Source: a virus. Taken from it: a stretch of 64,000 nt of DNA. The stretch is taken from positions 1 through 64,000 of the IMG/VR virus record IMGVR_UViG_3300030107_007800; one strand, written 5' to 3'. Below the pieces are notes generated by a model. That model was not told where the DNA came from. It searched no databases and saw only the letters and a program-made list of their open reading frames with translations. Numbering within the stretch: position 1 is the stretch's first letter; each line of letters starts with the position of its first letter. The translations under genes were made by a program, and so were the position numbers. Positions 41,957 through 49,109 of this stretch are shown piece after piece.

Positions 41957-42849
41957 AACTGATACAAATTAACGAATATTTAAAACTCCACGATGGTGAG
42001 AAGATCATCTACTGCAAACACTCTCCAGAGTACCCCGGCAACTATGAATATGTTTGCAAAGAAGTTATTCCATATAAAAAACACGATGTTGTGTTGATTG
42101 TTGCCGGAAGTGATTGTTGTATGTACAATCAGCATCTTGATATATTACCAAAAAACGTTAAAAAGGCATTCTTTTCAAATTGCCATATTGATAAAGATTT
42201 GTGGGGTGATATTATTGTGCCAATTCCTTTGGGCATTGAAATATCGGAGACAATAAACAAGGGAGCATACTCATATTGTCAAGGTTTTCCAGAAGGAGCC
42301 GAGAAAAAATCCACCCTATCAACCTTTCCAACCGGGGAACCATCTAAGTTTATTTACGCCAATTTTAGATTATGGACTAACTTTTTTCACAGAAATCAGG
42401 TCAAACAAATGGCTTTAATTCAGCCACATATAACTTGGTGTGCCCCCCACGGTAGCAGTGAAGAGACTTCAGACAATCCACGCCCTGTGGACTCTGAACG
42501 ATTTGCTGCTGGTATTCCGTATAGCAAATACGTCGAAGAAATCCTAGATCATGAAGCTGTTTTGTGCCCCCAAGGCAATGACAGTGGTGACAATCTTAGG
42601 ATATATGAATCTCTTTATCTTTCCAGAGTTCCATTAACTTTTAATGCAAAAATGCACGAAAACTTACATCATATGTTCCCAACCGTGCTCATAGAAAATT
42701 TATCTGAATTGTTTTGTGAAAATAAAAATGATTTGCAAAAGAGAATTAATGATGCTAAGAAAAAGATGAAACATAGCCATGGCAACGGAAAATATCTTGA
42801 TTTTAATTATTGGCAAGATATGATATTGAGAGAGGCAAATAAAATATGA
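41953..42849 (+). CDS. Exostosin-like glycosyltransferase
   Basis: 298 residues. The C-terminal block AVLCPQGNDSGDNLRIYESL with RVPLTFN matches the CP-x-GN-x-D-x-x-R-x-(W/Y)E pattern of exostosin-type transferases. SDNPRPVDSERFAAG and YSKYVEEILDHEAVLCP precede it. It is soluble with no signal. It overlaps the two flanking formyltransferase-like genes by four bases, so a joint step on a sugar chain is possible. Confidence 0.75.
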   Translation: MKLIQINEYLKLHDGEKIIYCKHSPEYPGNYEYVCKEVIPYKKHDVVLIVAGSDCCMYNQHLDILPKNVKKAFFSNCHIDKDLWGDIIVPIPLGIEISETINKGAYSYCQGFPEGAEKKSTLSTFPTGEPSKFIYANFRLWTNFFHRNQVKQMALIQPHITWCAPHGSSEETSDNPRPVDSERFAAGIPYSKYVEEILDHEAVLCPQGNDSGDNLRIYESLYLSRVPLTFNAKMHENLHHMFPTVLIENLSELFCENKNDLQKRINDAKKKMKHSHGNGKYLDFNYWQDMILREANKI

Positions 42850-43478
42850 AAAAAGTAGTTGTTTTAGGCAAGGGATCCCTGTGCGTAAAGATATGTGAAT
42901 GGTTTTTGAAATCAAAGGAATATGAATTGTCCTGTGTAGTTCCGGTATTGCCAGAGCCATCTTGGACAGATTCTTTGAGTGAGTGGGCAAAATTAAAAAA
43001 TATAAAAATTATAACATCAGGCAATTACAGAGATTTGGACTTTGCTCCAGACCTAGCTATGTCTGTGTTTTATGATAAGATATTTAAAAAAGACTTTATA
43101 GACTCTTGTGGAAAAATTATAAATTTACACAACTCGCCTTTGCCAAGATATAGGGGCGTCTCTCCAATTAACTGGGCTTTGAAAAATAACGAAAAAGAAC
43201 ACGGTGTTACAATACACGAGATAACGCCCGGAATAGATGATGGTCCGATTATTGGACAAATAAAATATAGCATATATCCCGATATTGATGAGGTAAAAGA
43301 TGTGTATCTAAGGGCTTTAAATTATGGGTATGTTTTATTCGAGCAAACCGCGCCACTGTTTGGCAAAATAGTCCCCAGACTACAAGATGATAGCGAATCT
43401 CTTTATTATGATTCAACAAAAAATGTTTTTTTGGGCGACAGAAGGTACTTTACTAAATCAGAAAATGGAGCTAGATAA
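42846..43478 (+). CDS. Sugar N-formyltransferase-like protein
   Basis: 210 residues. FMT-type fold: KKVVVLGKGSLCVKI, IINLHNSPLPRYRGVSP with Asn and His of the catalytic triad, and HGVTIHEITPGIDDGPIIG with the Asp. This is the best conserved of the two formyltransferases. Such enzymes N-formylate 4-amino-4,6-dideoxy sugars with 10-formyl-tetrahydrofolate. The DegT aminotransferase two genes downstream (44324) could make the amine acceptor. Overlaps the previous stop. Confidence 0.85.
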   Translation: MKKVVVLGKGSLCVKICEWFLKSKEYELSCVVPVLPEPSWTDSLSEWAKLKNIKIITSGNYRDLDFAPDLAMSVFYDKIFKKDFIDSCGKIINLHNSPLPRYRGVSPINWALKNNEKEHGVTIHEITPGIDDGPIIGQIKYSIYPDIDEVKDVYLRALNYGYVLFEQTAPLFGKIVPRLQDDSESLYYDSTKNVFLGDRRYFTKSENGAR

Positions 43479-43479
43479 T

Positions 43480-44340
43480 ATGAAAATAGGTATAGTTGGT
43501 CTTGGGTATTGGGGAAAAATATTACTAAAAAATTTAGTTGATCTTGGATACAAGGACATAACAATATGTGAAAAGCAAAAAATTGATTGGAGCCAAATAG
43601 GGGGAACTAAATATAGAATAGTGCAGTCTTACAAAGATTTAAAATGTGATTTTGTGTTTATCGTAACTCCTCCAAAAACTCATTATGAAATATGTAAACA
43701 TTTTTTATCAAAAGGGGTGAATGTTTTTTGTGAAAAGCCATTGACGCTCTGTGAGAAATCATCATCCGAGTTATATTTAGAGGCAGAAAAATCTGGGGCA
43801 AAGCTGTTTGTTGATTGGATATTTATTTATAATCCTTGTGTTGAGGCGTTAAAAGAAATTATTAAAAAAAGAGGAAAGCCAAAAAACATAATAGCCAATC
43901 GACTGAATTATGGTCCTGAGAGGACTGATGTATCTGCTCGATGGGATTTATCTAGCCATGATATATCTATAGCGTCTTATCTGCTGGAGGAATATCCTGC
44001 CGATATTAAGTGGGTTGATTTTAAAAGAAATATTAATTCTTTACAAAATGACAGTGTTGTTGGTATAATATCCTTTGAAAAAACAAACCTACAGGTAAAT
44101 GCGAGTTGGGAATTTGGCAAAAAAGATAGGATGTATACCTTAGAATTTGATGATGGTTTTGTTTATTGGGATGATAATGAAAAGACCGTGATTGATGGCT
44201 TTGACAATGTTCAGGTACCCGAACACTCACCATTACACACCAGTATAAGCCAGTTTATCAGCGGCAAGTTTAATAAGCGACAGCAAAAAAAGATAACTTT
44301 AGACACAATAAGGATTTTAGAGAATGAAAGTAAAATTTAA
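43480..44340 (+). CDS. Gfo/Idh/MocA-family oxidoreductase
   Basis: 286 residues from ATG 43480 (MKIGIVGLGYWGKIL). A longer in-frame start would sit inside the previous gene. Rossmann VGLGYWGKILLKNL, FIVTPPKTHYEI, and FCEKPLTLC (EKP signature). WDLSSHDISIASYL carries the likely catalytic Asp/His. Short for the family (usually about 330), with a trimmed C-terminal domain. It probably reduces or oxidises a sugar in the amino-sugar branch. Overlaps the aminotransferase gene by 17 bases. Confidence 0.88.
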   Translation: MKIGIVGLGYWGKILLKNLVDLGYKDITICEKQKIDWSQIGGTKYRIVQSYKDLKCDFVFIVTPPKTHYEICKHFLSKGVNVFCEKPLTLCEKSSSELYLEAEKSGAKLFVDWIFIYNPCVEALKEIIKKRGKPKNIIANRLNYGPERTDVSARWDLSSHDISIASYLLEEYPADIKWVDFKRNINSLQNDSVVGIISFEKTNLQVNASWEFGKKDRMYTLEFDDGFVYWDDNEKTVIDGFDNVQVPEHSPLHTSISQFISGKFNKRQQKKITLDTIRILENESKI

Positions 44341-45460
44341 TGATTTAAACGCACAATGGCAAGTTATTAAAGAAGAGAGCACAAAAGGTATCGATAGGCT
44401 TTTTGAGCGTTCGAATTTTATTTTAGGAGAGGAAGTAAGCCAGTTTGAAGATAGCTTTGCTAAATACGTGGGGTGCAAATACGCTGTTGGTGTATCGAAT
44501 GGAACAGACGCCCTAAAATTGTCAGCCCAAGCATTAAATCTTAACAAGCAAGGTATAACTGATGGATCAAAAAGCTGTTTTGTGATACCAGCGCTAACTT
44601 TTGTTGCCACACTGGGGGGCATAGAGCAGGCTTACCCAAACGCTTGGTGCGAACTCATTGATTGTGATGAAAACTTTCAAATGGACGTAGGCATTCTGGA
44701 AACCTTCGTAGCTAACAATAGGGCACTCTATGATGATATGGTTATTGTCCCTGTGCATTTGTATGGTTACTCCTGTGATATGACTGCTATATGCAAAATC
44801 GCTAAAGATTGGGGGTGCAAAATATTAGAAGACTCCTCTCAGGCTCACGGCACAAAACACGCTGGACAAGTTGTTGGATCTTTTGGAGATATTTCAGCTT
44901 TTTCTTTGTACCCCGGAAAGAACCTTGGTGCGGCAGGAGATGCGGGAATTATAACCACTAATGACGAAGAGCTATACAAAAGGCTTTTAAAGTTAAGGAA
45001 TTTAGGATCTGTAGAGAAGCACGTCCATGATATCAGGGGCGGTAATCATAGGTTAGACACTATTCAGGCAATTATACTTAATGAAAAAATTAAACACATT
45101 GAAGAGTGGAACCAAAACAGAAGAGATGTGGTGGGCAAATATGAAAAATTAATTAACAATCCTTTGATAAAACTGCCATCAACGCCGGATAATTGCCTGC
45201 CAACGCATCACGTATATCCGGTTATAGTAGAAGATAGAGAGCATTTTATTTCATTTTTGCAATCAAAAAATATTGATTGGGGAATACACTACAAAATATG
45301 CATAGAAGAGATGGAGCCGTATATTCACATAGTTGACGAGCCAAATGAGAAGGCTATAAAAAATGCACAACATATGGTTAGTTTGCCCATCCATCCTTTT
45401 ATGACTGAAAGTGAGGTGCAATATCTATGCGATTCGCTAAATGAATATGATGGGAAATAA
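44324..45460 (+). CDS. DegT/DnrJ/EryC1/StrS sugar aminotransferase
   Basis: 378 residues. PLP enzyme with VGVSNGTDALKLSAQ (phosphate-binding), EDSSQAHGTKHAGQVVG, and YPGKNLGAAGDAG with the catalytic Lys199 present, in contrast to the His in the RfbH-type protein. HDIRGGNHRLDTIQA follows. It converts a keto nucleotide sugar to the amino sugar with glutamate. With Gmd-type 4-keto products it could make perosamine-like, and with RmlB-type products 3- or 4-amino sugars, then N-formylated. Confidence 0.9.
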   Translation: MKVKFNDLNAQWQVIKEESTKGIDRLFERSNFILGEEVSQFEDSFAKYVGCKYAVGVSNGTDALKLSAQALNLNKQGITDGSKSCFVIPALTFVATLGGIEQAYPNAWCELIDCDENFQMDVGILETFVANNRALYDDMVIVPVHLYGYSCDMTAICKIAKDWGCKILEDSSQAHGTKHAGQVVGSFGDISAFSLYPGKNLGAAGDAGIITTNDEELYKRLLKLRNLGSVEKHVHDIRGGNHRLDTIQAIILNEKIKHIEEWNQNRRDVVGKYEKLINNPLIKLPSTPDNCLPTHHVYPVIVEDREHFISFLQSKNIDWGIHYKICIEEMEPYIHIVDEPNEKAIKNAQHMVSLPIHPFMTESEVQYLCDSLNEYDGK

Positions 45461-45465
45461 TATTG

Positions 45466-46383
45466 ATGAATGAAGAAGTGTTTATAATTACGGGCGGAAC
45501 CGGTATGGTGGGCTCTGCTTTTAAAAATATATTACCACACGCAGAGTATATAACAAGGGAAAAGTTTCATAACTTAAACTACAGCATAGCAGAAAAATCT
45601 GTAATACATCTTGCGGCTAGAGTGGGTGGCGTGAAGGCGAATATGGATTATATGTCCGATTTTTTTCAAGAAAATTCTACTATAAATAAAACGATATTAG
45701 ACTATGCACACAAAGGCGGGGCGAAAAAAGTTGTTTCACTTTTATCAACTTGTGTTTATCCGGACTTCCCATATGTAAATTATCCACTGACAGAAGAACA
45801 ACTACATTTGGGACCGCCACACGATTCAAATTATGGGTATGCATATGCAAAAAGAATGGTCGATGTTATGTCTAGGGCATATCGCCAGCAATATGGTTGC
45901 AATTTTATAACAGCTATACCCAACAATCTTTATGGAGAAAATGATAATTTTGATTTAGAAAACAGTCATGTAATACCAGCTTTGATAAGAAAAGTTTGGG
46001 AGGCAAAAATAAATAATCAAAAATACATTCAATGTTGGGGAGATGGAAAGCCGCTAAGGGAATTCACGTATTCAGAAGATGTGGCAAAAATATTGATTTT
46101 TCTCCTAAACCATTACGAAGATCCAGACCCCATAAACATCGGCAACACTGAAGAATATTCAATAAAGCAAGTGGTTGAGATTATATGTGATTTATTAGAA
46201 TACAAAGGAGACGTTGTGTGGCAATTGGATAAACCATCGGGTCAATTTAGAAAGCCAAGCAGCAACCAAAAACTTCTTGATTTGGGTTGGAAAAAGAAAG
46301 ATTACACATCTTTAGAAGAAGGCTTAAAAAAAACTTGTGAATGGTTTAAAATAAATTATCCTAACGTTAGAGGTGTTAAGTGA
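45466..46383 (+). CDS. fcl: GDP-L-fucose synthase
   Basis: 305 residues from ATG 45466 (an upstream TTG is unlikely). Extended SDR with [45 protein letters not shown] with the catalytic Cys, [10 protein letters not shown] (Tyr-x-x-x-Lys), and [20 protein letters not shown] matching Fcl/WcaG. It epimerises and reduces GDP-4-keto-6-deoxymannose, made by Gmd encoded by the next gene. Overlaps gmd by four bases. Confidence 0.93.
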   Translation: MNEEVFIITGGTGMVGSAFKNILPHAEYITREKFHNLNYSIAEKSVIHLAARVGGVKANMDYMSDFFQENSTINKTILDYAHKGGAKKVVSLLSTCVYPDFPYVNYPLTEEQLHLGPPHDSNYGYAYAKRMVDVMSRAYRQQYGCNFITAIPNNLYGENDNFDLENSHVIPALIRKVWEAKINNQKYIQCWGDGKPLREFTYSEDVAKILIFLLNHYEDPDPINIGNTEEYSIKQVVEIICDLLEYKGDVVWQLDKPSGQFRKPSSNQKLLDLGWKKKDYTSLEEGLKKTCEWFKINYPNVRGVK

Positions 46384-47363
46384 AAACAGCAATAATAACC
46401 GGTATTACAGGACAGGACGGGTCGTATCTGGCAGAATTATTATTGGAAAAAGGCTACAATGTCATTGGTCTAAAAAGAAGAACGTCAATTATATGTACGG
46501 ATAGGGTCGATCAAATTATAGAAAATAAAAACTTTAAAATGAAGTACTATGATTTGAATGATTCCGGCAGCATATGGTCACTTATTAATAAATACAAGCC
46601 AGACGAAATATATAATTTAGCAGCACAATCACATGTTCGCGTTTCGTTTGATATTCCCGAACATACAGTTGATGGTATTGCACTTGGTACTCTTCGCTTG
46701 CTAAATGCTGCTAAGGAATTAGTACCGGAATGCAAAGTATATCAAGCGTCTTCATCAGAGATGTATGGGGATAATCCGAATTATCCCTTTAACGAAGAGT
46801 CTAGGCTAATGCCAGCAAGCCCCTATGCTTGCGCTAAAGTTTTCGCCCATAACCTTGTAAGAAATTACAGAATGTCATATGGTCAATATGCGTGTAGCGG
46901 TATTCTATTTAATCACGAATCACCCCGCAGGGGCGAAACTTTTGTTACTAGAAAGATTACTATGGCAGCCGCTAGGATTAAGTTGGGTTTGCAAGATAAA
47001 TTATTTTTAGGCAACTTGGACGCAAAAAGAGATTGGGGCTTTGCCGGAGACTATGTTAGGTTAATGTGGCTAATGCTACAACAAGAAGAGGCTGACGATT
47101 ATGTAATTGCTACTGGAGAGACTCACTCTGTAAAAGAATTCTTGGATGCTGTTTTTGATCAAGCGGGTCTGGGAGACGCTAGTAAATATGTAGAAATTGA
47201 TCCAAGGTTCTTCAGACCGCAGGAGGTGCCATATCTCCTTGGGGATGCATCAAAAGCAAAAGAAAAGTTGGGATGGGAACCAGAGGTAACCTTTGAGGGC
47301 TTGGCTAAGATGATGTTTGAATCGGACTTAGAATATTTTAAAAAACAAATAGGAGAAAAATAA
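46380..47363 (+). CDS. gmd: GDP-mannose 4,6-dehydratase
   Basis: 327 residues starting with GTG, coupled to fcl. [34 protein letters not shown] and [15 protein letters not shown] (Tyr-x-x-x-Lys) and the family marker [17 protein letters not shown] are exactly Gmd. It makes GDP-4-keto-6-deoxymannose from GDP-mannose. It is somewhat shorter than the E. coli enzyme (373). Last gene of the glycan island. Confidence 0.95.
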   Translation: MKTAIITGITGQDGSYLAELLLEKGYNVIGLKRRTSIICTDRVDQIIENKNFKMKYYDLNDSGSIWSLINKYKPDEIYNLAAQSHVRVSFDIPEHTVDGIALGTLRLLNAAKELVPECKVYQASSSEMYGDNPNYPFNEESRLMPASPYACAKVFAHNLVRNYRMSYGQYACSGILFNHESPRRGETFVTRKITMAAARIKLGLQDKLFLGNLDAKRDWGFAGDYVRLMWLMLQQEEADDYVIATGETHSVKEFLDAVFDQAGLGDASKYVEIDPRFFRPQEVPYLLGDASKAKEKLGWEPEVTFEGLAKMMFESDLEYFKKQIGEK

Positions 47364-47364
47364 A

Positions 47365-47568
47365 ATGAATTTATCAGATCAGGCTGTTGGAGCCGTTATG
47401 ATGGCTCTGCAAAAGAGTCTTTTAGAACAAAGCGACATAGTACCAGTCCTTAAAGGGTTTGACTTTGTTGCTGCTTCCGAGGAAGAAGGGGAAGAAGCCG
47501 AGCTTTTTGTAAAAAATCCTCCCTTGGTTAAGATGGGAGTTGAAGAAGTTGGGGATACAGAGGAATAG
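47365..47568 (+). CDS. Unidentified small acidic protein
   Basis: 67 residues, beginning MNLSDQAVGAVMMALQKSLL, with an acidic SEEEGEEAELF stretch and a NPPLVKM segment. SD AGGAGAAA precedes the ATG. It stands at the change from the glycan island to the late-expression block. No recognised domain. Confidence 0.65.
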   Translation: MNLSDQAVGAVMMALQKSLLEQSDIVPVLKGFDFVAASEEEGEEAELFVKNPPLVKMGVEEVGDTEE

Positions 47569-47569
47569 T

Positions 47570-47809
47570 ATGCCAACCTATTGTTATCATTGCGAAGAAT
47601 GCGATGAGCATTTTGAAGCATTTCATTCGATGAAAAGCATTGAAACAGTGTGTGCATTGTGCGGAAAAGAAGATTGTTTAACGAGGGTGCCTTCAATGCC
47701 CACTTACGTTAAGTCAAGAAATGCGGGTTCTGTTGTTAAGCAGCATATCGAAGAGGCAAGAATGCAACTTGAAAGTGATAAAAAAGAGTCCAAGAGGGAA
47801 ATAAAATGA
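47570..47809 (+). CDS. FmdB-like zinc-ribbon protein
   Basis: 79 residues from ATG 47570, one base after the previous stop. CYHCEECDEHFEAF and CALCGKEDCL supply the two CxxC pairs of a zinc ribbon, as in the FmdB-type regulatory protein family (usual start MPxYxYxC). The C-terminal part is helical and charged. Such zinc ribbons bind nucleic acid or transcription machinery. It lies three genes before the gp55-like sigma factor, so a transcription role is plausible. Confidence 0.8.
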   Translation: MPTYCYHCEECDEHFEAFHSMKSIETVCALCGKEDCLTRVPSMPTYVKSRNAGSVVKQHIEEARMQLESDKKESKREIK

Positions 47810-48114
47810 GCTTGCTTATATTTTTTCTAATTTTTTCTGTTGCATTAAATATTCTTTTGTTATGGTACATAAGAAAAATGCTAGCCAAATTGTTATCGGT
47901 ATCGGGCAATATGGGTAGTTTGGTCGAGGATTTAGCTTCGTATCAAAACCATTTACAGCAATTATATGAAATGGAAATGTATTATGGGGAGCCAAGTATT
48001 AAGAATTTAATTGTTCACTCTAGACAGATAATAGATCATGTAAAAGAGTTTAGCGATGTATATAATCTTGTAGAAGATAGGCTCGACGAAGTTGAAGAAA
48101 CAGAAGTAGAATAA
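47806..48114 (+). CDS. Small membrane-anchored protein
   Basis: 102 residues. Residues 2-22 (LLIFFLIFSVALNILLLWYI) form a clear transmembrane helix, then a helical cytoplasmic or periplasmic tail, acidic at the end. No signal-peptidase site is obvious, so it probably stays anchored. It overlaps the zinc-ribbon gene by ATGA and is followed by the sigma factor after one base. Function unknown. Confidence 0.7.
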   Translation: MSLLIFFLIFSVALNILLLWYIRKMLAKLLSVSGNMGSLVEDLASYQNHLQQLYEMEMYYGEPSIKNLIVHSRQIIDHVKEFSDVYNLVEDRLDEVEETEVE

Positions 48115-48115
48115 T

Positions 48116-48796
48116 ATGAGCAAGAAAAAGAATTTATACTTTACTAAAGATCACGAGAATGCAATTGTGCAGTATTCGAGAACTGATGATATAAAAGTTA
48201 GAACAGAGCTTTATATTCAGTGGATCGAGCCAGCATTCAGCGAAATGGTCAATAAGATAATTTATACTTATAGATTCACAAACCTGCCAAACATAGAAGT
48301 ACTTAGAGACGAATGTAAAATATGGTTAACAACAATATTGGACAAATATGATCCAAATAAAGGGTCTAAAGCTTTTTCTTATTTTTCCGTCATAACTAAA
48401 AACTGGTTTATTCATAAAGTTAGGAAAACAAACCAAAGTAACAAAAGGGAAGTACAATTAGATCAAATATCTAAAACTTCTGATATCTCCAATATAACTG
48501 TAGAAAACGAATACCACCAAAAAAGAGAAGAGATGGAATTTTGGAGAAGTTTGTGGGAAGAGATTAACTTGTGGGAAAAAAACATCAATATGAAGCCTAA
48601 TGAGCAGAAGGTGTATGAGGCAATTAAAATATTGTTGGACTCCCCCGATACCATAGAGATATACAACAAAAAAGCAATATATCTTTATATTAGAGAAATA
48701 ACAGGTCTTAACACAAAGCAGGTTGTCAATAATCTAAATAAGATGAGAGTCAGGTACAGGGTTTTTAAAAAGAAGTGGAATAGAGGAGAAATATGA
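48116..48796 (+). CDS. gp55: Late-transcription sigma factor (T4 gp55-like)
   Basis: 226 residues. The segment LTTILDKYDPNKGSKAFSYF with SVITKNWFIHKV matches sigma-70 region 2 (and T4 gp55), including the aromatic-rich helix that opens the promoter. The C-terminus has ITGLNTKQVVNNLNKMRVRY, a likely helix-turn-helix. In T4, gp55 directs RNA polymerase to TATAAATA late promoters together with gp33 and the sliding clamp gp45. gp33 was not identified here. The gene stands just before the virion genes it should activate. Confidence 0.8.
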   Translation: MSKKKNLYFTKDHENAIVQYSRTDDIKVRTELYIQWIEPAFSEMVNKIIYTYRFTNLPNIEVLRDECKIWLTTILDKYDPNKGSKAFSYFSVITKNWFIHKVRKTNQSNKREVQLDQISKTSDISNITVENEYHQKREEMEFWRSLWEEINLWEKNINMKPNEQKVYEAIKILLDSPDTIEIYNKKAIYLYIREITGLNTKQVVNNLNKMRVRYRVFKKKWNRGEI

Positions 48797-48818
48797 TTTT
48801 AAACTATTTACAAATGTT

Positions 48819-49109
48819 ATGAAAGACTTAGAATCATATATCGAAGAAGCAATAAAAAACATCAGGAGTGATCGCGCTATCACCACGACTCTGTTAATGG
48901 AGTTGCTGGAGTATATGAAAAAGGATGAGGACAGGAAAGAGTCTGTCGGAACCATCGCCGCGAAATACGTAGAAACACTTCAACGCTCTAATGAGCAATT
49001 GGTAAAAGTAAGCAACCTCATACAAAAAAATAGCTCAGGGTCCGAAGAGCTTTCAAGTCAAGATAAAGAAGATTTATTTGATTTGATTAATCGCAAGGAG
49101 GCTGGGTAA
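48819..49109 (+). CDS. Small helical protein
   Basis: 96 residues. MKDLESYIEEAIKNIRSDR recalls the T4 capsid-targeting-like pattern, followed by a helical, Leu- and Glu-rich body. It overlaps the next gene (TAATG). No known domain. It could be a baseplate chaperone or packaged protein, judged only from the place. Confidence 0.6.
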   Translation: MKDLESYIEEAIKNIRSDRAITTTLLMELLEYMKKDEDRKESVGTIAAKYVETLQRSNEQLVKVSNLIQKNSSGSEELSSQDKEDLFDLINRKEAG

